DNA of 64,000 nt from an uncultured Prevotella sp. (GCA_946402275.1 CAMIVY010000001.1:62001-126000), one strand, 5' to 3'. Shown: positions 24,087 through 34,896, counted from the first letter of the stretch. Translations and numbers: made by a program. Notes: generated by a model from the letters alone, not told the origin.

Positions 24087-25472
24087 ATGAAGCAAAAGAC
24101 ACTAAAAGGCAGTTTCTCCTTGTTCGGAAAAGGACTGCATACAGGTTTGAATCTGACAGTCACCTTCAATCCCGCTCCTGAAAATTATGGTTATAAGATT
24201 CAGCGAATAGACATTGAGGGGGAACCGATTATCGATGCCATTGCTGAGAATGTAGTAGATACCCAGCGAGGAACTGTACTTGGCAAAGGGGAAAACATTC
24301 GCATCAGCACGGTAGAACACGGTCTGGCTGCCCTCTATGCTTTGGGAATTGACAACTGTCTTGTCCAGGTGAATGGTCCAGAGTTCCCTATCCTCGATGG
24401 TTCTGCCATCCAATATGTGGACAAAATCAAAGAGGTCGGTATTGAGGAGCAGAATGCGCCCAAAGACTGGTATATCATCCGTAAGAAGATAGAAGTCAAG
24501 GACGAAATGTCGGGCTCTTGCATTACCATCCTGCCAGACGATGAGTTCTCGCTGACCACGATGTGCTCTTTCGATTCGAAGTTTATCAACTCTCAGTTTG
24601 CCACGCTTGATAATATCAACCTGTTCGCTTCGGAGATTGCAGCCGCACGTACCTTTGTGTTTGTACGCGACATACAACCCTTGTTGGAAGCTAACCTGAT
24701 TAAGGGTGGCGATATGGACAATGCCATCGTCATCTATGAACGCCAGATTTCCCAGGAGAAGCTGGACCAGTTGGCTGACATGCTTCATGTAGAGCATCGC
24801 AATGCCACAGACATGGGTTATATACAGCATAAGCCATTGGTATGGGAGAACGAGTGTACGCGTCATAAGCTGCTGGACATCATCGGTGATATGGCACTGA
24901 TAGGCAAACCCATCAAGGGACGTATCATTGCTACACGTCCGGGTCATACCATCAACAACAAGTTCGCTCGTCAGATGCGCAAGGAGATTCGCAAACATGA
25001 GATACAGGCACCTATCTATGATCCCAACGAGGAACCTATCATGGACGTGAACCGTATCCGTGAGTTGCTTCCCCACCGTTATCCCATGCAGTTGGTTGAC
25101 AAGGTGATCTCACTGGGTGCAAACACAATAGTAGGCATCAAGAATGTCACAGCCAACGAGCCTTTCTTCCAGGGACATTTCCCCGAGGAACCTGTGATGC
25201 CTGGTGTGCTGCAAGTAGAAGCTATGGCGCAATGCGGCGGTCTGCTGGTCCTGAATACCTTAGAGGAGCCTGAGCGTTGGTCCACCTATTTTATGAAGAT
25301 AGACGACGTGAAGTTCCGACAGAAGGTAGTTCCGGGTGATACGCTTTTGTTCAAGGTAGATCTGCTGGCTCCTATTCGCCATGGTATCTCTTCTATGAAA
25401 GGCTACATCTTTGTGGGTGATCATGTGGTGGCTGAAGCAACCTTTACCGCTCAGATCGTAAAGAATAAATAA
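24087..25472 (+). CDS. lpxC-fabZ: Fused LpxC deacetylase and FabZ dehydratase
   Basis: The 461-residue fusion is characteristic of Bacteroidetes. The first 310 residues form LpxC, the zinc UDP-3-O-acyl-GlcNAc deacetylase that commits to lipid A, with STVEHGLAAL and the zinc motif HKLLDIIGD. The last 145 residues form FabZ, with LLPHRYPMQLVDKV and GHFPEEPVMPGV. FabZ makes unsaturated acyl-ACP for membrane lipids, and the fusion may balance the lipid A and phospholipid branches that share 3-hydroxyacyl-ACP. It is between lpxD and lpxA, 27 bp after each neighbour. Confidence 0.96.
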   Translation: MKQKTLKGSFSLFGKGLHTGLNLTVTFNPAPENYGYKIQRIDIEGEPIIDAIAENVVDTQRGTVLGKGENIRISTVEHGLAALYALGIDNCLVQVNGPEFPILDGSAIQYVDKIKEVGIEEQNAPKDWYIIRKKIEVKDEMSGSCITILPDDEFSLTTMCSFDSKFINSQFATLDNINLFASEIAAARTFVFVRDIQPLLEANLIKGGDMDNAIVIYERQISQEKLDQLADMLHVEHRNATDMGYIQHKPLVWENECTRHKLLDIIGDMALIGKPIKGRIIATRPGHTINNKFARQMRKEIRKHEIQAPIYDPNEEPIMDVNRIRELLPHRYPMQLVDKVISLGANTIVGIKNVTANEPFFQGHFPEEPVMPGVLQVEAMAQCGGLLVLNTLEEPERWSTYFMKIDDVKFRQKVVPGDTLLFKVDLLAPIRHGISSMKGYIFVGDHVVAEATFTAQIVKNK

Positions 25473-25499
25473 CATATTAGAAAATAAGGAAACCGCTTC

Positions 25500-26270
25500 A
25501 TGAACAATATCCATCCTTTAGCAGTTGTGGATCCCGAAGCCAAGATTGGTGACGGCAATGTGATAGGTCCCTTCTGTGTGATAGACAAGAATGTTGTTAT
25601 CGGTGATAATAATAAGTTTTTAAATAATGTGACAATCCATTTCGGTGCACGCATCGGTAATGGTAACGAGTTCTTTCCTGGGGCTTCGATTTCCACCAAG
25701 CCACAGGATTTGAAGTTCCAAGGAGAGGTGACCACCTGTGAGATTGGTGATAATAACTCTATTCGTGAGAATGTCACCATCAGTAGAGGAACAGCGTCAA
25801 AAGGCAAGACCGTGATTGGTAACGGCAACCTGTTGATGGAGAACATGCACGTCGGACACGACTGCGTCATAGGCAACGGCTGTATCATTGGCAATTCAAC
25901 GAAATTTGCCGGCGAGGTCATCGTTGACGACTATGCCATCATATCAGCAACCTGTCTGTTCCATCAGTTCCTGCATGTGGGAGGTTACATCATGTTCCAA
26001 GGAGGTTCACGTACCTCACAGGACATTCCTCCTTACGTCATCGCCGGAAAAGAACCTGTTCGATATGCTGGTGTCAACCTGATTGGACTTCGTCGTCGAG
26101 GATTCCCCAACGAGGTAATCGAGGCTATTCATGATGCTTATCGCATCATCTATTCTCAAGGTATATTGAAAGATGGCGTAGCAGAGGCGCGTGCCAAATA
26201 TCCGGATTGCAAAGAAGTGGAATATATCTGCTCGTTCATTGAGAATTCGAAACGCGGAGTCATCCGATAA
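25500..26270 (+). CDS. lpxA: UDP-N-acetylglucosamine O-acyltransferase LpxA
   Basis: This 256-residue hexapeptide-repeat enzyme catalyses the first, reversible acylation of UDP-GlcNAc in lipid A synthesis. It shows NNIHPLAVVDPEAKIGDGNVIGP at the start, the catalytic-histidine context MHVGHDC, and the C-terminal helical cap (GLRRRGFPNEVIEAIHDAYR). Its stop codon (TAA 26268-26270) directly abuts the miaA ATG, so the lipid A run continues into a tRNA-modification gene without a gap. Length and motif order are normal. Confidence 0.96.
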   Translation: MNNIHPLAVVDPEAKIGDGNVIGPFCVIDKNVVIGDNNKFLNNVTIHFGARIGNGNEFFPGASISTKPQDLKFQGEVTTCEIGDNNSIRENVTISRGTASKGKTVIGNGNLLMENMHVGHDCVIGNGCIIGNSTKFAGEVIVDDYAIISATCLFHQFLHVGGYIMFQGGSRTSQDIPPYVIAGKEPVRYAGVNLIGLRRRGFPNEVIEAIHDAYRIIYSQGILKDGVAEARAKYPDCKEVEYICSFIENSKRGVIR

Positions 26271-27176
26271 ATGAATAAACTCATCGTAATAACGGGGCCT
26301 ACCGCTGTAGGAAAAACGGCACTGACCATAGAGATTGCCAAACACTACGGCATACCAATCATCAATGCTGACTCACGTCAGATTTACAAGGAACTGAAGA
26401 TTGGAACGGCTTCTCCTACAGCAGAGCAGTTGCGAGAGGTACAACACTATTTCGTTGGTACCAAAAGCGTTAACGACTACTACAATGCGTCGATGTACGA
26501 GCAGGAAGTCATGACGCTGCTTCAAACACTGTTCACCACTTCCAGCATACAACTCCTGTCAGGAGGAAGCATGATGTACATTGATGCAGTATGCAACGGC
26601 ATTGACGACATCCCTACCATTCGCGAGGATATTCGCAACGAGATGAAACGTAGGTATCAGAAAGAAGGTCTGGAAGCACTGTGTGAAGACCTGAAAAGGT
26701 TAGACCCGGAACATTACGAGACAGTAGATCGCCAAAACCACCGACGCGTGATTCATGCGCTTGAGATTTGCTACCAAACCGGTAAGACCTATACGTCTTT
26801 TCGGACACAAGTCAAGAAACAAAGGCCGTTTGAAATCATCAAGATTGGGCTGAACAGAGACCGTGAAGAGCTTTATCAACGTATCAACATGCGGGTTGAC
26901 GAGATGATGAGTCAGGGACTGTTAGACGAAGCGAAGTCGATGAACAAATATCGGGATATCAATGCCCTGAATACAGTAGGATACAAAGAACTGTTCGACT
27001 ATATGGATGGGCGATGGCCTTTGGATGAAGCGGTGGAACGCATCAAGGGGAATACCCGGCGATATGCGCGAAAACAACTTACTTGGTATAGGCGTGATGA
27101 ACGAGTAATGTGGTTTCATCCTAATCAAAAACAAGAAATTCTGAATTATATTTCGAACTATGAATATGCACATTGA
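26271..27176 (+). CDS. miaA: tRNA dimethylallyltransferase MiaA
   Basis: The enzyme transfers a dimethylallyl group to adenosine 37 of tRNAs reading UNN codons. The 301-residue product has the P-loop [11 protein letters not shown], the [14 protein letters not shown] segment, and the [17 protein letters not shown] insertion-domain block. The gene starts immediately after the lpxA stop and overlaps the next gene (PBP1A) by 17 bp, so all are co-translated from one mRNA. Slightly short compared with proteobacterial MiaA but normal for Bacteroidetes. Confidence 0.95.
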   Translation: MNKLIVITGPTAVGKTALTIEIAKHYGIPIINADSRQIYKELKIGTASPTAEQLREVQHYFVGTKSVNDYYNASMYEQEVMTLLQTLFTTSSIQLLSGGSMMYIDAVCNGIDDIPTIREDIRNEMKRRYQKEGLEALCEDLKRLDPEHYETVDRQNHRRVIHALEICYQTGKTYTSFRTQVKKQRPFEIIKIGLNRDREELYQRINMRVDEMMSQGLLDEAKSMNKYRDINALNTVGYKELFDYMDGRWPLDEAVERIKGNTRRYARKQLTWYRRDERVMWFHPNQKQEILNYISNYEYAH

Positions 27177-29640
27177 AAAGATTAAGAAACTTCCTAAGAA
27201 AGTATGTAAATGGTATAAGGGGCTCTATCAGGGACGCCGCTGGTATGTCAAGGTGGGCATTGCTATAGCCTCACTCATTGTGGCTTTCATGCTCTATCTT
27301 ATCATGGTGGATATCAATTTCCTATGGTTGTTTGGTAAGTCACCGTCCATGAGTGATGTCAAGAACACCCATCCTGCTGAGGCCTCACAGATTTACAGTG
27401 CAGACGGTAAGGTAATAGGAAAATTCTTCAGCGAAAACAGAATGCCAGTAACTTATGATGAGGTGAGTCCAAAATTCTGGGAAGCACTCATAGATACGGA
27501 GGACGAACGTTTCTATCGTCATCATGGCATCGACTATCAGGCTTTCGCAGCTGCCCTGAAGGACTATCTGTTGCATCGGGATGCCAGAGGAGCTTCTACC
27601 ATCACGCAGCAATTGGCAAAGAACCTTTTCCGTGTACGTACGCAGTATTCAACAGGTCTGCTGGGTACTATTCCTGGACTGAAAATGCTCATCATGAAGA
27701 GCAAGGAATGGATTACGGCCTATAAGTTGGAATGGTATTTTAGCAAAGAGGAGATATTAACGATGTATGCCAATACGGTGGACTTCGGTTCAAACGCCTT
27801 TGGCATCAAGACAGCGGCAAAGACATATTTCGGTACTACTCCCAAGAATCTGACTACTGACCAGTCTGCCATCTTGGTAGGATTGCTGAAAGCCACTACT
27901 TATTACAATCCCCGTATCAATCCGAAAAATGCTTTTAACCGTCGTAACGTGGTGCTCGACAATATGTTACGTCACCATCACTTGACACCCGAAGAATGTA
28001 AAAAACTCCAACAGGCGGAAATCAAGTTGGACTATAGTGTGGAGAATGCCTATGACGGCAATGCCAACTATTTCCGCGAAGCGGTAGCAGACTGGATGAA
28101 AGCATGGTGCAAGGAATTCTATGGCGACGATCGTGCCTATGCCTACTATACGGAAGGATTGAAAATTTATACCACCTTGGACAGCAGGATGCAGCATTAT
28201 GCTGAGGAGGCTGCCATCAAACAGATGAAACAGGTGCAGAAATCGTTCAACCAGCATTGGGGAAATGTGAATCCATGGCAAGATGAGCGTCATGTGGAAA
28301 TACCACATTTCATAGAAGACTTAGCCAAAAAGACATCATACTACAAATTCTTGAACCAGCGGTATGACGGTAATCAGGACTCTATCGACTATTATCTTAA
28401 CCGTCCCCATAAGGTTAAGCTTTTCGACTATGATGAGGGCTATATCGAGAAGGAGATGTCAACGTTGGACAGCATCCGATATATGGAGCATTTCATGCAT
28501 TGCGGTTTTGTGGCTATAGAACCTCAGACTGGACACGTAAAAGCTTGGGTGGGCGACATAGACTTCAAGACATGGAAGTATGACAAGGTGACTGCGATGC
28601 GTCAACCGGGTTCTACCTTTAAACTCTTTGTTTATGCGGAAGCAATGAATCAGGGCATCACTCCTTGCGATACCCGCACGGATGAATACTTCTCGATGAA
28701 GGTGATGGATCATGGCAAGGAGGTCACCTGGGCACCCACCAATGCCGACGGTCGTTTCTCGGGTGCAAACATCACGCTGAAGCAGGCCTTTGCCATGAGT
28801 GTCAACAGCGTGGCTGCACGTTTGGGACAAGAGGTTGGTATCGAACATATAGTGAAGACCGCTCATGATATGGGCATTAAGTCGAAACTCACCGCGACAC
28901 CAGCATTGACGCTTGGTGCAAGTGATGTTAACCTATTGGAATTGGTCGGTGCATACTGTACACCGGTGAATGACGGAAAGGCCATCGACCCCATACTGGT
29001 TACCCGCATTGAGGACCGTGACGGCAACATTCTCTATCAGGCAGCACCAGAAGAACGTCAGGTGTTATCTGCAAGAAGTGCTTTTTATGTTCAGCAACTG
29101 CTGATGGGCGGTATGAGCGGAACATCGTCACGATTGCGCGGCTTTGTTGGAAATGCTAATAATGATACAGACTTTGGAGGAAAGACGGGTACTTCGAATA
29201 ACCATTCTGATGCGTGGTTCGTAGGAACAACTCCTCGTCTGGTTTGCGGTGCATGGGTAGGTGGCGAATACCGTTGCATACACTTCCGCACAGGTCTGCT
29301 AGGACAAGGTAACCGAACAGCACTTCCTATCTGCGGATACTTCTTGGGATCTGTTCTTTCTGATAAGCAGTTCAAACATTATCGCACTAAGTTCACAACG
29401 CCCGACGACTTGGGTGATGCTATTGACTACAACTGTGGGGGCTATTTCAAGGCACCTGCTGATTCTGACTCCATAGCTGTTGACAGTCTGGCTGCTAAAC
29501 CAGAGATGGAGATGGTGCTTGACGAGTATGGCAACGAAGTTATCCGTCCGAAGGAGCACCAAGAGCACGTTACCAATACGGCCCACCCCGATGCTCAACA
29601 AGCTGCCGAGGAGCCTAAACAGACAAAGATAGAAAATTGA
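27160..29640 (+). CDS. Class A penicillin-binding protein (PBP1A-like)
   Basis: The 826-residue bifunctional peptidoglycan synthase has a short cytoplasmic tail and one membrane helix (residues about 30-55). A GT51 glycosyltransferase domain follows ([26 protein letters not shown]), then a transpeptidase domain with STFK (SXXK), SVN (SXN) and GKTGTS (KTG). The C-terminal 50 residues are acidic and low-complexity. It overlaps miaA by 17 bp, and its stop overlaps the helicase TTG start by three bases (TTGA). ATGs at 27160 and 27166 are both possible starts. All catalytic motifs are present. Confidence 0.94.
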   Translation: MNMHIEKIKKLPKKVCKWYKGLYQGRRWYVKVGIAIASLIVAFMLYLIMVDINFLWLFGKSPSMSDVKNTHPAEASQIYSADGKVIGKFFSENRMPVTYDEVSPKFWEALIDTEDERFYRHHGIDYQAFAAALKDYLLHRDARGASTITQQLAKNLFRVRTQYSTGLLGTIPGLKMLIMKSKEWITAYKLEWYFSKEEILTMYANTVDFGSNAFGIKTAAKTYFGTTPKNLTTDQSAILVGLLKATTYYNPRINPKNAFNRRNVVLDNMLRHHHLTPEECKKLQQAEIKLDYSVENAYDGNANYFREAVADWMKAWCKEFYGDDRAYAYYTEGLKIYTTLDSRMQHYAEEAAIKQMKQVQKSFNQHWGNVNPWQDERHVEIPHFIEDLAKKTSYYKFLNQRYDGNQDSIDYYLNRPHKVKLFDYDEGYIEKEMSTLDSIRYMEHFMHCGFVAIEPQTGHVKAWVGDIDFKTWKYDKVTAMRQPGSTFKLFVYAEAMNQGITPCDTRTDEYFSMKVMDHGKEVTWAPTNADGRFSGANITLKQAFAMSVNSVAARLGQEVGIEHIVKTAHDMGIKSKLTATPALTLGASDVNLLELVGAYCTPVNDGKAIDPILVTRIEDRDGNILYQAAPEERQVLSARSAFYVQQLLMGGMSGTSSRLRGFVGNANNDTDFGGKTGTSNNHSDAWFVGTTPRLVCGAWVGGEYRCIHFRTGLLGQGNRTALPICGYFLGSVLSDKQFKHYRTKFTTPDDLGDAIDYNCGGYFKAPADSDSIAVDSLAAKPEMEMVLDEYGNEVIRPKEHQEHVTNTAHPDAQQAAEEPKQTKIEN

Positions 29641-31376
29641 ACACGGAGGAATTAGACCTTGATAACAAGGAGTGGCAGCAAGCCCTCCAGATTATTCAAT
29701 ATACCCGTCGCTCGCTATTCCTAACTGGTAAAGCGGGGACGGGTAAATCGACATTCCTACGTTATGTGGCACATAACACGAAGAAGAAATTTGTAATCCT
29801 TGCCCCTACGGGGATTGCCGCTATCAATGCCGGAGGACAAACGCTACACTCTTTCTTCAAGCTCCCCTTCCACCCTCTCCTGCCCAACGATTCTCGCTAT
29901 AATACCCGAAATATCAGAAAGACCCTGAAATATAGTGGGGTTACTACAAAGTTGTTGCGCGAACTAGAATTAATTATCATCGACGAGATTTCTATGGTTC
30001 GTGCAGATATAATCGATTTTATTGATAAGGTACTCCGTATCTATTGCCGGAACATGCGTGAGCCTTTTGGTGGAAAACAACTGTTGTTGGTGGGTGATAT
30101 CTTCCAATTGGAACCCGTTGTCAAGGAAGACGAATGGCGACTGATGCAGCCTTTCTATTCTTCTGCATATTTTTTCTCCGCTAAGATTTGGCAAGAGATG
30201 CAGCTGGTGAGCATTGAACTGCGAAAGGTCTATCGCCAGCGTGATGCCGAATTTATAGATATTCTTGACCGCATCCGTGAGAATGCGGCGACAACTTCTG
30301 ACATCAAGGCTATTAACAGCCGCGTAGGAGCAACGTCACATATTTCCGTGGGGGCTGATTCCTTTGAGATAACACTGGCCAGTAGGAGAGATACGGTTGA
30401 CTATATCAACAATCAGCAACTGGCCGCATTAGAAGGTTCAACTTCCCTCTTTAAAGGCACCATTCAGGGAGAATTTCCACTATCCTCTCTTCCTGCACCG
30501 ATGGATCTGGAGATAAAACCTGGTGCACAGGTTATCTTTGTGAAAAACGATAAGGAGAAAAGATGGGTGAACGGTACCATTGGTGTTGTTACAGGTATTG
30601 ATGAGGAAGAAGGATTGATAGGTGTGGTGGATGAAGATGGTCATGAGCATGATGTAGTACGCGAAATATGGGAGAATATTCGTTATACTTTTGACGAGAA
30701 AGAACAGAAAATCGTTGAGGAGCAGTTAGGGGTCTTTGTTCAGTTCCCACTCCGTTTGGCATGGGCGATCACTGTGCATAAGAGTCAGGGACTCACTTTC
30801 CGACGTGTCAAGATAGATTTCTCTGGTGGAGGAGCTTTCGCTGGTGGACAAACCTATGTGGCACTAAGCCGTTGTACTTCTTTACAAGGTATCACACTAG
30901 AAGAGCCCATCCGTCCTACAGATATCTTTGTCAGACCAGAGGTCATTGCCTTTGCCCGTCGCTATAATGATGGTAAGTTGATGCGCCAGGCTCTCTTTGA
31001 GAGTAAGGCTGATAAAGAATATCATGATGCTGTCGAGGCTTTTGACCGTCAGGACTTTGACGCTTTTCTGCGTAATTTCTTTCAGGCTATTCACTCACGA
31101 TATGACATAGAACAGCCTGTCGTTCAGCGATATATCCGTCGGAAACTTGGCATCATTACCCAACAGCAGACGCGCATCAGCAAATTGGAAAACGAAATCA
31201 GCAGGCGCGAAGCTTTGCTGAAGCGATTAGCTGTAGAATACACTCTTCTAGGCAAAGAGTGTGAACAGGAGCAGATGCACGATGCTGCCATCCGCAATTA
31301 TGAAAAAGCGCTCGAACTCTGTCCTGACCACCCAGAAGCTAAAAGGCGTCTGAAAAAATTAAGAGGTAAAAAGTGA
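29637..31376 (+). CDS. PIF1/RecD-like superfamily 1 helicase with TPR-like tail, TTG start
   Basis: The 579-residue helicase has LTGKAGTGKST (Walker A), APTGIAAINAGGQTLHSFF, IIDEISMVRADI (Walker B), GDIFQLEPV, TVHKSQGLTFRRV and YVALSRCTSLQG, matching the PIF1-like AAA helicases common in Bacteroidetes. Its last 60 residues add a coiled coil and one TPR-like unit (AAIRNYEKALELCPDHPEAKRRL). The only start before the P-loop is a TTG that overlaps the PBP stop (TTGA), so translation is probably coupled. DNA repair or replication support is the likely role. Confidence 0.88.
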   Translation: MNTEELDLDNKEWQQALQIIQYTRRSLFLTGKAGTGKSTFLRYVAHNTKKKFVILAPTGIAAINAGGQTLHSFFKLPFHPLLPNDSRYNTRNIRKTLKYSGVTTKLLRELELIIIDEISMVRADIIDFIDKVLRIYCRNMREPFGGKQLLLVGDIFQLEPVVKEDEWRLMQPFYSSAYFFSAKIWQEMQLVSIELRKVYRQRDAEFIDILDRIRENAATTSDIKAINSRVGATSHISVGADSFEITLASRRDTVDYINNQQLAALEGSTSLFKGTIQGEFPLSSLPAPMDLEIKPGAQVIFVKNDKEKRWVNGTIGVVTGIDEEEGLIGVVDEDGHEHDVVREIWENIRYTFDEKEQKIVEEQLGVFVQFPLRLAWAITVHKSQGLTFRRVKIDFSGGGAFAGGQTYVALSRCTSLQGITLEEPIRPTDIFVRPEVIAFARRYNDGKLMRQALFESKADKEYHDAVEAFDRQDFDAFLRNFFQAIHSRYDIEQPVVQRYIRRKLGIITQQQTRISKLENEISRREALLKRLAVEYTLLGKECEQEQMHDAAIRNYEKALELCPDHPEAKRRLKKLRGKK

Positions 31377-31382
31377 ATCCTC

Positions 31383-31431
31383 TCACCTCTTACCTCTTAC
31401 ATCTCACCTCTCACATCTTACCTCTTACCTA
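31383..31431 (+). repeat. Heptamer tract TCACCTC/TTACCTC/TTACATC (7 units)
   Basis: Seven consecutive seven-base units fill the convergent junction between the helicase and C69 genes. The last unit, TTACCTA, contains part of the C69 stop codon. The helicase gene ends AAGAGGTAAAAAGTGA, which is complementary to these units, so the region can also fold as a bidirectional terminator. Confidence 0.85.
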
Positions 31432-33078
31432 CTCCGGTACCGCATAGCGATCGCCAGTTTCTTTCACAATTCTTCGAGCAAAAGATGGTGAGTATCCAGG
31501 ACGCTTCACTGTAGCTCCTAGTCCATATTTCCCTTTGGTAAATTGTCCGTTTACATCTGGCTTGACAGCCATATCGTTATATTTCACAATCAAATAAGTG
31601 GCCAGTTTCTTCCAACATGCCAACATTTGCTGAGCCTGGTCGATACTGTAGTCATTCAAGTATTGTTGCATAGCCTTTGACTCCATTGTGATGGCTTTCT
31701 GCTCTATGACAGGCTGCTGCTTAAAATATGAGTTTTCTAACGAGTCACGAACTGCCTTTAATGAAGGGAACAAAACGGAATAACGTGGATAAACCATATT
31801 AGCCACCCAGTTTTCTACCCAGAAAGCATTCTTGTCGCTGAAAGTCAAATCGTCAGCACCTGGCGTATTATAACATTCTGGCTGTTTAGTCATCGAGCAA
31901 TAGATGGGGGTATAGGCTACCATATTGGGATCGTCATTGCCAAACCACAAACATCCACCAACCTCTCGTGGCAGCCAAGAACGCATCTGCGATACGAAAG
32001 TCCATGCCGTCTGTTGGGTAGAAACAGGACGTTCATTGAAGTATTTCTTACCATCCACCTTATAATATAATGGTGTAGGACGATATGGCATCTGCCAGAT
32101 ACCAGCTCCTACGTCAGTAGAATCAATGGCAATTGGTGTACCCTCGTAATGGTCACGCATGGCTGCCATCACATCGGCAACACTCACCTTACCGTCGGGT
32201 TTTACCCATAACGGCATATCTTCTGCATTTTTGTCTTTTCCCAGTGCCCAAGGCAAATAGCGCTCCATCCCTTTTACATGACGATTAAAGAAGGTCCACA
32301 CACGGGCATCGCAGATACGACGTCCACCAAAATCGGGAAAGGCATAGGTGTTCTTCCAATTGAATTCCTCGTCCTTCCCCGTGAACCAACCCATCTTGCG
32401 GGCATATTTGATGACATTCTTGGAATACAGCACATTCTCCTTGTCTTTCAAGGGGAATTGTCCGATACGACTCTGGTTGGCGTGTCCGCAGATAACATCA
32501 TCTGGGATTCTGCGAGCTACCCATACCACACGTTCTTTAGAAACTTTTCGATCAGGTCCACAACCCTGCATCTCCAGAATCCATGCTTCGTCAGGATCGC
32601 AAATGGTAAACGTTTCTCCTTCTGAATAATATCCGTAAGTTTCTACCAATGAGGTCATTATACGAATAGCTTCACGTGCAGATTTAGACCTTTGTAAGGT
32701 GATATAAATCAACGAACCGTAGTCGATAAGTCCTGTTGAATCTACCATTTCCTCGCGTCCGCCATAGGTTGTCTCACCAATAGTTACCTGCCACTCATTG
32801 ATATTTCCTATCACGTTGTATGTCTCCTCCGCTTCTGGAATCTCACCCAGATATTTATTCGTATCCCACTCGTAGATTTTTCGCATGTCACCTTTTTGGT
32901 GCTTTGCTGCAGGATAATGGTATAACCACATAAATGCTCCATAAGAATCTGCATTGTAGGAGCATATCACACTTCCGTCCGCAGAAGCTTTCTTGCCGAC
33001 AATGAAATTAGTGCAGGCCATCGCATATAAGCCTGTCACAAATGCTGCTGTTAAAAGAAATAATCGCTTTTTCATCAT
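31429..33078 (-). CDS. C69-family dipeptidase, exported
   Basis: This 549-residue protein has a signal peptide ending just before the catalytic-type cysteine in MACTNFIVGKKASADGSV, the pattern of C69 N-terminal-nucleophile dipeptidases, whose cysteine becomes the new N-terminus. The body (EGETFTICDPDEAWILEMQGCG, CDARVWTFFNRHV) is typical. It probably cleaves dipeptides in the periplasm, useful for an amino-acid- and peptide-fermenting Prevotella-like cell. It starts 23 bp after the ettA stop, so co-transcription is possible. The stop codon overlaps a heptamer tract. Confidence 0.9.
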   Translation of the reverse strand: MMKKRLFLLTAAFVTGLYAMACTNFIVGKKASADGSVICSYNADSYGAFMWLYHYPAAKHQKGDMRKIYEWDTNKYLGEIPEAEETYNVIGNINEWQVTIGETTYGGREEMVDSTGLIDYGSLIYITLQRSKSAREAIRIMTSLVETYGYYSEGETFTICDPDEAWILEMQGCGPDRKVSKERVVWVARRIPDDVICGHANQSRIGQFPLKDKENVLYSKNVIKYARKMGWFTGKDEEFNWKNTYAFPDFGGRRICDARVWTFFNRHVKGMERYLPWALGKDKNAEDMPLWVKPDGKVSVADVMAAMRDHYEGTPIAIDSTDVGAGIWQMPYRPTPLYYKVDGKKYFNERPVSTQQTAWTFVSQMRSWLPREVGGCLWFGNDDPNMVAYTPIYCSMTKQPECYNTPGADDLTFSDKNAFWVENWVANMVYPRYSVLFPSLKAVRDSLENSYFKQQPVIEQKAITMESKAMQQYLNDYSIDQAQQMLACWKKLATYLIVKYNDMAVKPDVNGQFTKGKYGLGATVKRPGYSPSFARRIVKETGDRYAVPE

Positions 33079-33101
33079 ATTTTTTTTAAAATTTCCCGGA
33101 T

Positions 33102-34799
33102 TTATTCGCTTATCAGCTTACGATAGCGAACACGTTTAGGTTCTTCCAGCCCTAAACGTTGAGCCTTATTACTCTCGTACTCGCTATAGTTGCCCTCAAA
33201 GTAAAATACATTGCCTTCACCCTCGAATGCCAAGATATGGGTACATATTCTATCTAGGAACCAACGGTCGTGGCTGATAATGACAGCACATCCGGCAAAG
33301 GCTTCGAGACCTTCCTCTAAGGCTCGTAGCGTATTAACATCGATATCGTTGGTCGGTTCATCTAATAGTAATACATTTCCCTCTTGTTTCAAGGCAATGG
33401 CGAGATGCAAACGATTTCGCTCACCACCAGAGAGCACGCCACATTTCTTTTCCTGATCAACACCCGTAAAGTTGAAGCGAGAAAGGTAGGCTCGCACATT
33501 GATATCACGTCCACCCATACGAATCGTTTCATTACCACAACTAACCACCTGATATACGGTCTTCTCTGGGTCAATATCCTTGTGTTGCTGATCAACATAA
33601 CTCAGTTTTACGGTCTCACCAACGCTAAAGGTTCCTGCATCAGGTTGATCTAAACCCATAATCAACCGGAACAATGTTGTTTTACCTGCTCCGTTAGGAC
33701 CAATAACTCCTACGATACCATTCGGTGGAAGATTGAAATTGAGGTCGGTAAAAAGTGTCTTCTCGGGAAATGACTTTGCCACATGTTCTGCCTCAATGAC
33801 CTTATTACCTAAGCGAGGACCGTTAGGAATGAAGATTTCAAGTTTCTCCTCTTTCTGCTTTTGTTCTTCGTTGAGCATCTTGTCATAGGAATTTAATCGG
33901 GCTTTGCCCTTAGCCTGTCGAGCCTTAGGAGCCATACGAACCCATTCCAACTCGCGTTCCAATGTCTTACGACGCTTCGAGGCGGTCTTTTCTTCCAAAG
34001 CTAAACGCTGGGACTTTTGTTCCAACCATGAGGAATAATTGCCTTTCCAGGGAATTCCTTCACCCCTATCCAGTTCCAGAATCCATTCTGCTACATCGTC
34101 AAGGAAATAACGGTCATGGGTAACGGCAATAACGGTACCTTCATACTGCTGCAAATGTTGCTCTAGCCAGTCAATAGACTCAGCATCCAGATGGTTAGTA
34201 GGCTCATCGAGCAACAATACGTCTGGCTTTTGCAGTAGCAGGCGGCAGAGTGCCACACGGCGACGTTCTCCTCCAGAAAGCGTTTTAACATTCCAATTAC
34301 CAGGAGGACAATGCAAAGCAGCCATAGCACGGTCAAGTTTAGAATCCATATTCCAGGCATCTGTAGCATCGATAATATCCTGGAGTTCTGCTTGACGGGA
34401 CATTAACTTATCCATCTTGTCTGCATCTTCATAGTATTCGGGCAAACCAAATTTCACATTGATGTCATCGTATTCAGCCAATGCGTCATATACATATTGC
34501 ACACCCTCCATCACATTCTCCTTAACGGATTTCTCCTCATTAAGAGGTGGGTCTTGAGGCAGATACCCCACAGTATATCCTGGGCTCCAAACCACTTCTC
34601 CCTGATATTGCTGATCCAATCCGGCAATAATTTTCATAAGGGTAGATTTACCAGCACCGTTTAATCCGATAATGCCTATCTTGGCTCCATAGAAGAAACT
34701 GAGGTATATGTTCTTGAGTACTTGTTTCTGGTTTTGCTGGATGGTCTTGCTTACTCCAACCATCGAGAAAATCACTTTCTTGTCGTCAACTGTTGCCAT
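33102..34799 (-). CDS. ettA: ABC-F translational throttle EttA
   Basis: The 565-residue protein has two ABC ATPase domains and no membrane helices. Motifs are GLNGAGKSTLMK and LSGGERRRVALCR in the first domain, GPNGAGKTTLFR and LSGGERNRLHLAIAL in the second, and the arginine-rich linker segment (ELEWVRMAPKARQAKGKAR) typical of EttA. EttA binds the ribosome E site and restrains the first elongation cycle when ADP is high. A TATCTTTG -7 element lies 29 bp before the start. It lies directly downstream of the ATP synthase operon, whose terminator is just upstream. Confidence 0.94.
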   Translation of the reverse strand: MATVDDKKVIFSMVGVSKTIQQNQKQVLKNIYLSFFYGAKIGIIGLNGAGKSTLMKIIAGLDQQYQGEVVWSPGYTVGYLPQDPPLNEEKSVKENVMEGVQYVYDALAEYDDINVKFGLPEYYEDADKMDKLMSRQAELQDIIDATDAWNMDSKLDRAMAALHCPPGNWNVKTLSGGERRRVALCRLLLQKPDVLLLDEPTNHLDAESIDWLEQHLQQYEGTVIAVTHDRYFLDDVAEWILELDRGEGIPWKGNYSSWLEQKSQRLALEEKTASKRRKTLERELEWVRMAPKARQAKGKARLNSYDKMLNEEQKQKEEKLEIFIPNGPRLGNKVIEAEHVAKSFPEKTLFTDLNFNLPPNGIVGVIGPNGAGKTTLFRLIMGLDQPDAGTFSVGETVKLSYVDQQHKDIDPEKTVYQVVSCGNETIRMGGRDINVRAYLSRFNFTGVDQEKKCGVLSGGERNRLHLAIALKQEGNVLLLDEPTNDIDVNTLRALEEGLEAFAGCAVIISHDRWFLDRICTHILAFEGEGNVFYFEGNYSEYESNKAQRLGLEEPKRVRYRKLISE

Positions 34800-34828
34800 A
34801 AAGTCCTTTGGATTTAATGTTTAGAGTG

Positions 34829-34836
34829 CAAAGATA
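34829..34836 (-). promoter_or_regulatory. -7 element for ettA
   Basis: TATCTTTG on the minus strand matches TAnnTTTG, 29 bases ahead of the ettA start and just downstream of the atp terminator. Confidence 0.7.
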
Positions 34837-34863
34837 CACAATTATTTGCAAATCAGCAAATAA

Positions 34864-34896
34864 AAAGACTCCCAAGATAATGTCTTGAGAGTCTTT
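34864..34896 (-). terminator. Intrinsic terminator of the ATP synthase operon
   Basis: On the minus strand AAAGACTCTCAAGA pairs with TCTTGGGAGTCTTT over about 14 bp around a five-base loop, followed by a T-rich run. It is about 20 bp after the atpG stop and just before the ettA promoter. Confidence 0.85.

Noticed and set aside
24102-25076. Long antisense ORF (324 aa) opposite lpxC
   Set aside because: It is a shadow of the lpxC-fabZ frame without motifs, promoter or neighbours.
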